Assembly (NCBI GenBank): GCA_035582835.1
Contig: JAYKAV010001997.1
Coordinates: 726,526 to 790,525, forward strand
Source: Phoebastria nigripes
Taxonomy: Eukaryota > Chordata > Aves > Procellariiformes > Diomedeidae
Direction: 5' to 3'
DNA: 64,000 nucleotides
Both the position numbers and the translations under genes were made by a program. The first letter of the stretch is position 1. Each line of letters starts with the position of its first letter. The notes under the pieces are model-generated. The model was not told where the DNA came from. It saw only the letters and a program-made list of their open reading frames with translations, and did not search any database. Shown one piece after another: positions 12,646 to 25,479 of the stretch.

Positions 12646-15600
12646 AGAGCACATCATTGAAACAGCGTCTTACAACTGTATATACTTACCTATTTCTTTC
12701 ATCAGAAATGCTAAAGGACAAGAAGGACCTAACTACTGCTCCTCCCAGGTCTCCAAAAGGAAGGCAAGGGAGCAAACTAGGCCAGAGGAAGTAAATTAAG
12801 TAAGAACAAAGAGACAACAGGTGTTTCTTATTTTCGTTCATGGTAGGTGAGTAGTAGGCTTGTCATTTCCTGAGGCAGAATTCAGACCATGATTTCTAAG
12901 AAATCATGAGGTTTGTAACTTTATTAAGCTTAGCTTTTCCTTTCTCTATGCTGGAACATGAAGAGATTATTAGATGCTCATACTTCACGTGCATTGTATA
13001 TTTAGCAATTTTATTTTCTAGGGTAAGTGGTTGTGACCTTGCACGTATTATTGCAAAGTGCTATCATTACGCCTCTCTAATTTTAAATCAATACAAAATT
13101 GGCAGTTTTGATGTAACATAATGGGTTAAAACCCACAACATTTTCCCCTTCCAAGCCAGTGTTTAACATAGTTCTCCAACGCATCTGAACAGGATTAATT
13201 GAGTCTGACATTGAATGGAAACAAAGCATGCTCATTGCTTTCCCAGAATGTTAGTGTATATATATAGTATTTAAAATTCATCTTATTTTATTCACAGGAT
13301 GGCTTTGTCCACCACCGAGGCAGGGAAGGATTTTATTCTGAGATTCAGTGGATGTGGTTAGGTCAACGCCAAATACTTTTGAAGGTTTCATCCTAGTCAG
13401 GGTATTTCAACTTCTGTTTTGCTCTATTAGGTGAGTATGTAGAGGTTTGGTTTTTGGTGCTGCACTTGCCCCATCTAAATGGCAGTTACATAAATAATAC
13501 ACTGGCCAACAAACATGGTGGCCCATCACCTAATAAGTGTGCCACCAGCAGCAGGGGTTGTGTGGGAAATGAAAGGGGACAAGGAGTGAAAAAAGAAGCT
13601 GTGTGACTTTAGTGCAGTTCCTTTTACCCCCTCCAGTGATCTATAGAAGGAGAACGTGATGCCTGTGAGAACAAAAGACTAAATTTGATGAGTTAGGAGA
13701 GTTCTTCCTGCCCTTGGTTTTGGGGTTTTTTGGGTGCCTCCACCCACACCATTGTCCCATTAAAGCTGTGGCCAGGGCAACCTTGAGAACCATGCATGTG
13801 AACAGGAGCATCTTCAGCAAGTTAGACTTCAAAGCACAACCTTCACCATCTCTGTTAAAACTATGAGTTCCCCTGCGCCAGAAAAGTCGGAAAATTGAGA
13901 AAAGCAGGTTTGTCCTACACATCACGTAGGTTCTTATTTGCATTCAGATTCTTTTAGTCCTTTAGCTGCATGTTTTCTAATTTCTCTTTGACAATTTCAC
14001 AGTTACAGGGTCTTTGGACTTTTTCTTTAATGAAAGCTCAGATTATCACACAACAGCAAGAACCAGGGCTGAAAATGAACTCTAAAACCTGGTGCAATAA
14101 ACTGCACTATGAAGAGTTGGCGACACCTCTGTTGTGCGACCCTGGGCAAGCCTGTGCCTCTCTGCTCCCGTTCCACTGAGTAAATAGATTCCAGAGGGGC
14201 GACTCTCTGTGTACCAACCTCACACATGAAAGCTGCTGAGACAGTGAGATCACAAAGACCTTTGCTTTGGTGTCATCATCCTGGAAAGACAGAAGTACTG
14301 AATCAAAGGCATCAGGTCTTTTATGTGAATAAAGTGCTGATCCCACAAGCTCAGAGGCCNCTGCTGACTGGCACTGCAGAGCACAGAAGAGCTCAGATCA
14401 GCAAACAAAAGGTGCTGTACCAGTGGTCCCAGAGGCTGATGCCACCTCTGCAGGTTCCCATGAAAATGTTAATCTCTACGATAGCACAAGTGCTAACCTC
14501 AACCCACCACGCAGGTAATTTTGCCTTGATAGTGACCCAGCAAAATGAGTTATATTAGAGAATTGGTAGCTCCAACTGGTAGACCTGGGGCACAGGAACA
14601 ACGCAGCTACCTAGACTTGTCAAACACATACCACACAAGTTGGCATAGGTAGGAGGGAAGCTCTTTTTATTGCTTTTAGATGCACAGACGACTCCTTTTC
14701 CTAGCCGGAGGAGCACTGCAGGACAGCTTACCCCGAGCATCTTTTCCCCTCCTCTCAGGCCCTGCAGGGAGGAAGGGGTCTCTGCCACCCCCCGACTGCT
14801 GCCACTGCATCCAGATCGGGCAGAGCCTCTGTGCCCCTGGGGACAGCGCGGAGGGCGGAAGGGTGGGCCCAGGGAAGGAAGGAGTGGGTGGACTGCAAGT
14901 AGGCACAAATACGTATGACTCTCCTCCCACCTTCTAGTGGGTCTTACTGGGGAAATTGTTTTATTTCCCCATCTTCTGCTCTCCCCAAAGCAGAGGAAGA
15001 AATTAAAGTCCTGTTGCTGAAATCACCACTGGTCGCAGCGAAAGATTATCGTACCCTCGGGCTGGTGATGGCTGAACACTGTCAGCAAGGACAGGACTGG
15101 CCAGGAACAGAGATAAGTGGCAACTGAAGTTCTTAAAACAGATTCTGTCCTCAGGTTTTAGACATCTCCATAGAATATAAGCTTTCAGTCCTGGAACTAT
15201 TTTTCCTTCTGTTTTGGTGGGGGAAAAATTCATTTATGCCTGTAAAATAAAAAGCATTGTTTTCAGTCTTCTGAGCAGCTGATTTTCCACATACTTTCCC
15301 TACCAAAAGCCAGTCACCAAAGGTAAATGCTCGTTTTACTCATGCAGATGCTGATATTGGCTTCAATGGGATCAACCAAAAAAAAAAGGAAAGAGAAGGG
15401 GCACGACGAGTTGTGCTCTTTCCAAGTCAGTGGCTTGATTGTCCTTGCACTTCTGGAGACAGGGCAAAGTTCAGGTTTGACCTGAAATTCTGCAATTCAT
15501 TTCATTTAGATAATTTAAATAGACACACATTTCATATTTCTAATGGAGTTACTACACTGAACACAGAGCCTGCTGTGCAACTCACTCACTAATTATCCAA

Positions 15601-16860
15601 CAGAGCTCCAGCCAGTCCTGCAGGAAGCCACTCGCCTGCCAGTGCGGGTGAGGGACCGAGCACTCCATGTCAGAGTGGCACTTCTGCTGGGACTGCATTT
15701 GTCTTCTTATTACTATTTTACCGATTTTGATAAAACTAGTAAAGCTCTCATTCTGTAAACAGAGCCTGATGAAGTGAAAGGTATCACAGGAGAAACAGAA
15801 ATCCCCAGCTCTTTTTTAACTCCTCGGGCTGTCACAGCTATCCCAGCAGTGCTGCAGCCCCGTCAGTGGGTCAGTGATACAGTATCCACTTCTAAAAGCG
15901 AGAAGAAAGAAGGAGGTGAATTAGAAATTAATGGTAAATGGTTTTGCTGCATTTATAACAAGACTTGATGTAACTTGGACTTTACAAGAGGAGTGTAGCA
16001 CAGCGTTTCTATAACTTGAGAATCTGCCCTGTTCCAGAGGAACGGTTGGAGCCATTTCGTACCTGAGCTTCCATCATCTCAGACAATGTAGGTGGCTTTC
16101 ATTGTCTCAAACACAGCTGTAGTTGGGCCTGTGAGTGTATCAGCTCTTCCCAGTGGAAATGGCAAGTAATACAATAGAAGTCAGTAAGACTAATGACATT
16201 CCCAATGCAGATCTTCTGAGCCCAGGGTACTTGACACTGGCATATCCACGTTGTCTGTAAGAGTTGGGGTGGAGGGTAACGTGTTGCCTATTCCCACAAC
16301 CCACCATGGGTAATAACACATGCCTGGAGAGGGTTTTAGAGCTAGAGGATCCTCTGGAATCATCTTATCTGGTCAGCAGAGGCCATATAATTTGGTCCAT
16401 TTCAATTTTGCCGTTTTGTGTGGAAAACCTTTTTTCTTGCTACCTGTTCACAAAAAAAAAAAAAAAAATGCCCAAGCAAAGAAAAAAAAAACACCCTACG
16501 GAGAAGAAACTGAAAAAAATAAGGGAAGAAATGGAAGTCCAGCAGTAGTTTTAACTCCAGCTTCAGCTACCTTGACAGAAAGAGTGCAGTAGTTAGATAA
16601 CTTTTGGCCACTCGGTCAATTTAAGCTATTTTTGTACCATCAAAACCTGATTTATAGTCTGGAACTTATCTACTGTAATACAGCCAAATGAACTCTAAAG
16701 ATCAACCTGTTATAAAATGACCAAAACCAAAGGTTTTAAGGAAATGACAACTGACCCCTCTCCATAGCAGCACAGTGCTACAAGAGGCAGCTGTAATGGC
16801 ATAAATGGACGGTTTATCAGCTTTCTGCCAGGGACTGACAAAATCATGTCAAATGAGGCA
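12646..16860. other. Intergenic sequence
   Basis: The stretch holds the 21-bp palindrome at 12.9 kb and a short GC-rich patch at 14.7-14.9 kb beside an AATAAA (minus strand, about 14,665-14,675). No gene was recognised. Confidence 0.55.
12888..12908. repeat. 21-bp near-perfect palindrome
   Basis: CATGATTTCT and AGAAATCATG flank a single A. It has no gene context and could be a binding site or a chance hairpin. Confidence 0.8.
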
Positions 16861-17345
16861 TTAAAGCCCTAGTTTTGAAAACTGTGATAAATACCAGCTA
16901 ATCTACTGACATAATATATAGTGAGTCAAATATTTAGTTTTGCATTAAATCTAAATCCAACATCAGAGCATTTCCTCTTGATTAAAAAGGATAAAATGTA
17001 GATGTTATTTTATGCTCCAGTTCCCACGTCTAATTAATGCTCAACATTCAGAGCCATTTCTGACATTACAAATGTATTAGCAAACATGCCAAGGAAAGGG
17101 GGAAGCACAAGGGAAACAAGTGCAAAATCTATATGCTTAATTCATATTCCTCCATTTGCAGTGGCTAATATGTTATTGCAGAGACTATTTGCAGACACTT
17201 GCCCTGCCAGTGAACAGCTAACTTCCCTGATTGCTTGTATAAACAGTCTTCTAGAGCTGGAGACAGACGTTGTAAGAGAGCACATAGCTAATTTAATTTT
17301 AGTATCATTAGGAATTAAAAGCAGGACATTAATAGATTCACAGTA
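16861..17345. promoter_or_regulatory. Candidate conserved non-coding element
   Basis: This is an AT-rich, non-repetitive stretch with many TAAT cores (CTAATTAATGC, GCTTAATTCAT, GGAATTAAAAGC) and no simple repeats, the texture of developmental enhancers. It also contains an exon-like 3' half on the plus strand (see findings). Conservation cannot be checked here. Confidence 0.35.
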
Positions 17346-20300
17346 AATGTTGGCTAGGTAATATAAGCATTGAACGATATCACTATTAAAAGCCTTAATA
17401 TTTGTGAGTGGTCATATGAAAAGGTTTGTCAGAAAGTTTATTATCTTGGGAATAAGATGTACCTAATTAGAGAAAAGATTACTGCTGAGATGAAATAAAA
17501 CACTTCAGTGTTTTTCTATCATATATTACTGATCTTAATAGGCATCAGGAAATACTGCTTTTAAATATATATATATTTATAGGCTAGTTAATTACCTACT
17601 CATATCTAGAAATAGAATGAGACAAATCCTCACAAATCACTGAAATATCTTCATTCGTTATCCATTATATTCCCAGCATTATGCTTTAGCTGATTCCTGG
17701 AAGGCAGAAGTTTGAGAAACATGTTTTATTGTCAAACACTATGACTTCAGACTCTTGTAGTTTCAAAATACACTGCACTGTAATTGCTCCTTTTCTAGAG
17801 GACATGTTTTAAAAAGCTTAAATGCAATCCAGTGCTGTGTAAGACAGCATGAGCTCAACTCAAATGAAAAAGGAATGAAAGACACAAAATAAGTAATCAA
17901 CTACCACCTTCATTTTAGGAAATATGTTGATTTATTGACTAGGAAAAAGGTCTCTCTGGGCTGACGCTCCTAGCTAAGTCTGCCACATAAATCAGTATTA
18001 AGTGCAACCTGCNGGATTTGGTATAGCTCATGCTACCAGAGAAATAGTTCTTCATACTCTGAAAATAAAGTGAAAAATCACTGACAATAAACACGGTGGG
18101 GGGGGGGGGAACAAACCAAAAACCAAAAAAAACCCCACAAAACTAAGGAGAGTTTAAAAAGATGGACTTCAGANTTAAATACTTAATATATTCAAGAAAA
18201 TTACACCCTGATTCTTCTCCACCATTCTATTCTGCAAAGGATTCTTGTAAACATATAGCCATGTATCAGCGTGTGTCCTTCAGGGTACAGGTTAGCAGAT
18301 ACTTGGCATTTAAGAAGCTGCATGAACTTTAATGCCAGTCAAACACCTCAAAAGTTGTTTACCAACAGCAGCGAAGCAGCCTCCTCCAGTGCATGGGTCT
18401 GTAAGGGGGAGGAGATTGCACACAGAAGTGATATTCTTATACAACTCACTCTTTTGGTGAGTAGTTGCTTTTATTCAGTTTCCTCAGTTTCTTATCTCAA
18501 AACCACAAAGACCTTAAGCAGAACGATAGTTCAGAACAGTTCTGCAAATACTTGGCCCTGGGCACTTTCCTGAGCTGGCTATTCCCAGAGCTTCTCTCTG
18601 CAGGACTTCTGTCGTACAGGGCTCTGCTCAGAGGAGAGCTCCCAGGCCCTCATTGCCACCAGGATGGCTCTCCTGGCCCGCTTACCAAGTAGGAAGTCAA
18701 CCCGCTGTTGATAGCAGCTATCACCAAGAAATGCCTTTGAATCAGTGTTTAAAATGGTTTAATTGTTCCTGTAAACAAATCACAGCCAAATTTGCTATCA
18801 TTCCAGAAACTGCGACGGTAAACCAAGTTATACTGGCTCTACCCCTTCTGAAAATGGGTTTGTGCTATTTAAACCTGAGAAAGGTTTCAGTACCATTTTG
18901 GACAGACAGGTTGATCACAATAACGCTGGCATAACAGATTTGTCTGCCTTGACAGTACGAGTGAGTCACGGAGTAGCTCTACACAGCTCCTACTCTTTCT
19001 GCCCAATTCCACAGTCAATACAGAGCAGTGCAGGCCCAAGACATCCCCCTCCCCACACCCTAAAAAGGCAATAGCCATGCTAAAAAAAACAGGGGGAGGG
19101 GGAAAAACCCAGATCCTGAGTAGTTTTGCAGTCTGAAAGACCTAAATCGATGTTGTCTTATTAAAAAGTGTTTTTTGTCATTTTCATGCCACTGTTGGTG
19201 TTGCAACATAGAATACCTTCTGGCACCTACTGTAACATTAAGGAAGCCTGCCGGTGAATGCCCTAGAATTTGGGGTTGATCTCATAATTTATATCAATGT
19301 CTTGTGCAGAATCCGGTTGCCAATTTACTAACCTCAAAATGCAACACTAGCAGTTTCATTTGCCTTGCACGTTGCACTTCAATTCAGGTACCTAAAAACC
19401 TAAGTAACAGGCATACAGGTAGTTTGGGAGCTACTGATGTATGGGAACTTAAAGTTAGAATAGATAACTATTGGAAGATAATAATTATATTTCCTGAGAA
19501 GTTTGGAGGCATGTGCTCTAAGGTTATGGAACTGTCACCTTTCTTCATCAGTGCTATGTGCTTTTGTTCCTTCTTCATATTTTGACAGTCATCTTTGACT
19601 CCAAAGAGACTGTAAGTGGTACACGGATTGGCACAGAACCAGAAACAGCCATCAATGGGAATAACCCCAAAACCTGGGAAGCCCTGGTGTTACTGAATTT
19701 GTTCTAAATTATTTCTCAACTACTAATATCTACCATTACCCCTTTGTGAAGAAAAAAAAAAAAAAAAAGGCAGTTCTTCCTTTATCTCTCATTCTGGAGC
19801 TTGATTCATAACCTCTTGTTACATCTTTGCACTGAGAGGAAAACATGTCTAGCTCCTTCTGAGAGTTCATCAAGTTCTTGTGACCGAAGTCACGTTGCTT
19901 GTGAGAATGAAGAAATTCATCCTGGACTCCTTCTTCTGCAAGGAAACCAGCTGTCTTTCTATGAACTGGTCTAAAAACAAAATAAATAAACAAAAGTACG
20001 CAAGGAAGCAGAACTCTTGCCACGTAGGTTTTGGAAAGGGCTCCTCACATTACTGTATAACTGTTGACTGATCACCTACCTTTTCTGGGACAGTCATCCT
20101 GCAAAATGAAAATGTGTTAACCTGGAAGAATGTGTTCATGTGATGTTTGGAAATATATAAAAGGCCACACATTACTAGCAGTGCTTATGTCAGTACCGCA
20201 CGCAGTGTGGCATATAGAATCTGGGAGGTGCCATGCAAAACCTTCTATCAGCAACTTCCAAAGTAACGAGGCCAGGCACAGGACGAGTCGTCCTTGCTGT

Positions 20301-23300
20301 TCTGGAGTCTTCAGAGCACCATTACCTTGTGCTGCCATGTTGGCATCTATAGCATCTTCACAGCACAGGGCTTCTTCCTCCGCAGGGATGCCAAATACTG
20401 TCTTAGTTTACATTTATCCTTAAAACAACCTCTGTTTTGTGCACTGAACAACTTCTTACATTTATATTTGAAACAGCTTTAATGTAAAGAAATTGTCATT
20501 TTCTTCTTCCATCTTCCACTCTGTTGATAAGGTTTGAATATTTAGACATAGCCTTAAAATATTTACAGTTCATTTAAGCAAACATAAAAACACATTTCAT
20601 ATCCTTCTTTGTCTTTACATACCTGGTGCACGGTAGTCATTCAAGATCTCTCACATGGAGAAAGCTTATTTGGATGCTAAAAATATCACATGTTTACACT
20701 TGTAGATCACCATTAGCAAATGATTTTCCTAATGCTTTAGACAATATAGTAGCAAAGTGCAGCTGCTTCAGCCAGAATGGTATTTTAGTGATTTTTAAGA
20801 ACTTAATGAGATCAGGTAATTGACTAGTGAAGCTAAAAATTTTACCTTCAATTAAACAATCAACAGCTCTGTACATCAACATAATCATCTTCGCCCCTCC
20901 ACCTCCCTGTTATCAAATCAATATGTGGGTAGCAGTTGTCTAAGAAACCACTTCCTCTGTGCTTCTAAACCAGTGTTCAGGACCCATTTTAAAGCATTTA
21001 TTCAATCAGTCTGGTGTAATTTGCAAATAATGGAAAGTATGTAGTAATGCAGATTCCGTAAGCAACTAAGGAAAAATAAGGCCTTAATTTGTTTGTTGTT
21101 TAATGGCATTATTTATCCTATATTTGTTCTGGTGCAACCAACAAATAACTTAATACTCTACATTTTAAAGTATAATCATGTGTGCTTCAATTGGCAGTGC
21201 TAGATGTATTGATCATATATATATAGGAAATAAGATTGTACAGGTCATGTTAATGAATCATGCGATTGATAGTTCAGGAGACAGTCATGAGGCAAAAGTA
21301 TCATATCTGAAAAAAAAAATGCACAAGAACATAAAATGATTTTGTCAGGAAATGCCTTCCAAGGGCTATATTACAACACAGCAATCTCATTTTGGAGTGG
21401 TTGATAATGAATCAATATAAACTGCCCTCCCCAACCACAACTGTGAGTGTAAGATATTTATTACTTGAAGCATAGGGAACTTCTGCTGTCTTGCAAAAGA
21501 GTCTGAAATCGAGCAGTCATATCCCACCGCACGTTACATTCAGAGGAGTTCTGGTGTTGTGTCACCTGCAGGCATCTGCAGCATAATTCTCTTCTCTAGC
21601 AAAAACGTTTGTTTCCATCTGCAGGTAGCATGTACTTTGTTACAGCAAAAATATCAAGCAATGGTTAAAAAGGGAGAAAAACTGCAGTGCAATGTGGAGA
21701 TGTTAACAGGTAAATTAGTGACTTTCCAGTGTAAGNTTTTTTTTAATTAAGGCATAAATATATTCTAATATATGCTGATATTCACCACCTGCACTTCCTG
21801 CGAGTACGCCCTGACCGCCCAGACACTCCCAAAGGTTTGGGGAGGGGGGAGGTAGCTAGTAGAGCAAACCAGTGCCGAGCATGAACAATATTCATTATGA
21901 GAGTAGCACTGGCAGAAAATGGGTGTCTTTTATTCCGCTATTGCAGCGTCAGCGTTGTCTTTTCGTACCACAGTATGGGAAACCGTGAACAACATGAAGA
22001 CTACCTGCATGCAGTTCTGACCGAGATTTTCAAAAGTGACTAGTGATCTGATTGGGTTCAATCTTCGGCTTCCCAAAAAGAGTTACTGTAAAGGGGTGTG
22101 ATTTTGGGGAAGTGCTGTACGTCTCCTGCCTGCTCACAGAGGCGAGATCCAGCTGGGAGAGCCTGCCGAGAGCGGATGTCTCTGCTGCTGCCACTATCGC
22201 TGCTGCCCCACTGAATAAAATTAGACTGCTTCACTTGGGGTAAGATGCTCAGCAGAGGAGGGCTGTTATTGCACCGAGGAGACAATATTGTATGAGGCAC
22301 AATATTGGTGACCGAGCCAACGCTGCCTGTGTCAGCCTCCAGGGCCAAAGCCAGAGAACTGGGCTTAGCTCAGCAGGGCAGACCCCATCCATCTCCCAGC
22401 AGGGTGTGCTGACTGCTAGGTTATCCCAACATCTTACCGGGGTGGAAAGCTACAGTCTGGTCCCTGCTGCCAGGGCAGTCTCTGCACTTTACCCAAAACA
22501 ATCATTTGGCAAATTTCTCTTTGCCATTTGACAAACTTCAGAAGAAATTCCTGGTTTGCTCCACTGCCTGCACCAGGATGCCGCAGGGGCTGCAGAGCCA
22601 CCATCCCATCCCACTCTTTTTGCCTCTGAGCCCCTGAAGCCTCTTCTACTCACAGCACAGCTCCTCCTCAGCTGTTCCACCCTGAATTACACAGCTCTGT
22701 TTGCAGCCAACAGAGCAACTCATTCACAGTTCCTGCCCACATCTAGCTGGCACTGACACACTCAGAGTGAAATTTAATCTGGTGTCTTACTAGCCAAGGA
22801 GCCCAGAACCAACCAACTAAACTCCCTCAATTAGTAAAACTTTCTCCGACGTGCCAGCAGAGCTCCGACACCCATCAGCCAAAATGAACCAAGTTAGCGC
22901 AGACCTTTTCTTCAAAGTGTTACCATCCTTTAAACTGCTTACACTAACTTGGGCTATTTTCATTCAAGGTAGGTTTGGAAAGGGCTCCCCTGGCAGAACC
23001 AAAGGGGTCTGGTGACAACTGGGAGGACAAGTCCCTGGAGAGTAACCTCGGCCATTGGCCCAGCCTTTTGCAGAACTGGGTGTTTCTATACCTTAGGTCT
23101 ACAACAGTCTGAGCTGCTCTCTGAGTGACTCTGTGTGCTAGATTAGGAGGTTTTTGGCTGGGTAAGAGGGTTCCTTCTTATATAGAGAAGGAAGTGGAAG
23201 AACTGATGTGTATAAAGCAAAGTTACTTCTTCCCCTTTTAAACTGTGATCTTTATCCTGATAGCTGCAGTAAGTCATTGAGATACAATTGTATGGTAGCG

Positions 23301-24479
23301 GACAGTCCTGACTCATTTTAAAACGGCTGTACCCTCATGTGGGTGTATCCCAGGACAAGTACCCTCTTTCAGTACGTCTAGACTAGGATAAAAGCTGTGT
23401 TTTTAAAGATATTAGCTAACGCAGCTTGACTAACACGTTTTGAAACCTTGCATAGATAGGACAAGTCAAATGCTAAAAGGTGTTAAAAAGTGTTTGCTAA
23501 GTCATTCTAAAAATACAACTTTATACCTGTCTAGACAATGACAGAATACTTTTTAAAATGACACGCCATGCTCATGGGAAGTCCCACTGCAACAGCCAAG
23601 GAGAATTATAGCATAGGAAACAATCAATAAGAAGTTTCTCCACAAAGGTCTTCAAAGCAATGGCACAGATTGACATGTGGGGAAACCCTAAAGGCCTTGT
23701 CAAGACAACAAGAGAAAAAGATCTTTTCAGTAGATTTAGTTCAGTCAGGCCCTCTTTTTTCAAAAGCAAAACCTACTAAAAGTCTACTAAGATCATCTGC
23801 TCAGTTTTAGCAGGTCATAGTCTGGGCTCCTGGCTGACTGTAACTCAGCCTGCTAAAATCATGTTAAAGGTATTGAGGTCTATGCGTTTGTCAGATGGGA
23901 TTTTTAGTCCTTAAATAAGGTTGATTGAATTAGGACTCCTGGAAATGGCCCTTTCCCTAAGGCTGATGAGATGGTAGCTCATTTTTCCATGCCCATTCAA
24001 TCTTTTAACCCAATTAATTTGCCTAAATTGTACCAACAAACACAAAGTTCAATGTGTCTTTAGCATTAGTATTTCTAGTCGACATTTTCTACAGGCCACC
24101 AGACAGCAAGTAGTTTTGACTTTCACTTCATTTTACTGAAATGTTCTCAGACAAAAACCTCAATCTAATCTACTCCTTTAAACAGCTACTTGAAAATGTC
24201 TAGCCCGCGTGCATGTGCACATACCCATTGTAATAATTGTCTTCTACAAAGTCAGCAGATAAATTCTTAGTCATTAATATATTTCCTTATGCTGTTTTGT
24301 TTCTACCAAGCTGACTGGAGAGTGAACAAGTTAGAGTCACTGTTTCCCAGGATTGTACTAGCATCTTTGACATCTTAAACAATACTTTCAGGAAAGAAAA
24401 AAAAAATTAAAAAAAGGGAAAAAGTCACTACCACAATTGAAGAACAAGCATGAGCCCAGTCTCTCTGACCGTTTAATGT
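17346..24479. other. Intergenic sequence
   Basis: Mostly unique AT-rich DNA with an A18-type run near 19,750 and a G run near 18,102. Two weak exon-like segments (21,626-21,708 and 22,884-22,968) are discussed in findings. No confirmed gene. Confidence 0.55.
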
Positions 24480-25020
24480 CAGGCCCTTTTTTATAGGGGG
24501 GGGGGGAAAGACTATTAGTTCTATTTATTATTAAGGCTTAATGACATGGGTGGCTATCAGTCTGGTAGGAAAAAAATCTACATCTCAATTAGTCCCATTA
24601 GAGATTATGTCTTTATGACACGGGTGGGTATCTGACATTCAGGGGAAAATTCACAAGTCACCAACTCAATTGAAAGAGTCCACCAAATAATAATTTGCTG
24701 GTATAACTCCAGGTAACCAAAATAACACAGTCTGGACTTGCTTGAGACTCCCTGGTTTTAGTAGTCATTTGTCAATAGCTCTCAAACAATGGAGTTGTGA
24801 AATNGAGCCAGTTAAATTATCACGATGAGGCTTTTTCCCGATTGTGTCAAGTTTTTTTGGCCTTGGCGTGCACCACCTGAAATATTTTAGAAATACACAT
24901 TGATTTCCTGTTTCGAATAAATAAGAAAAAGACAAATCTCCTATGCTCGTGAGGCCTGAAGCCAACGAAGTCCATGATTCAGACTAAGACAGAGACTCCA
25001 CGGTCGGCAAAGGCTCTTTA
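24480..25020. promoter_or_regulatory. Candidate conserved non-coding element
   Basis: This single-copy AT-rich sequence holds a partly repeated motif (ATGACATGGGTGGCTATC at 24541 and ATGACACGGGTGGGTATC at about 24615), a SOX-like AACAATGG near 24785 and several TAAT cores. It has no coding signal. It may be a regulatory element downstream of HHEX. Confidence 0.35.
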
Positions 25021-25479
25021 ATAAGCAGTTGTTGTCACCTACAGACCTGGACAAAATCTTTCTGTCCTTGCTAAGCCCAAACAACCATTAAACATTAATG
25101 GGAAGTTGATCTGAGTCAGATCAGCATGCTCCGACCTGATGTTGATGCTTATTTCAGCTTTTCAGCACTATCTTGCAACTTTCTCATGTGCTAAAATAAT
25201 GTCTTTAAAATCTAACCGNTTTTTTTATATATACATAGCTGAAAGACAGTAATACCCGTCACAGATTTTTTGNCTCTCTGATTTGTTTGTCCTCTGAGAA
25301 GACATCTAATAGCAGATTAGATGAGTGGTAAACCCTCCGTTTATCCGATATGACCAGAGGAAGGTCCTTTTCAGTGAAAGCGAACAATTAGGAGCCCTAA
25401 GTTACTATTTCCTATCATTGTGCAATAAAAGAGGCTCTGGCCATTTCAGCATGAAGGATTAAAGTGTCCAGGATTGCAA

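Noticed and set aside
14555..14937. GC-rich patch with overlapping frames on both strands and a nearby AATAAA
   Set aside because: Readings are low-complexity and mutually overlapping; no real gene signal.
1..25000. Search for EXOC6 exons on the minus strand
   Set aside because: EXOC6 follows HHEX in mammals, but none of the readings here resembles Sec15; it probably lies beyond the left edge.
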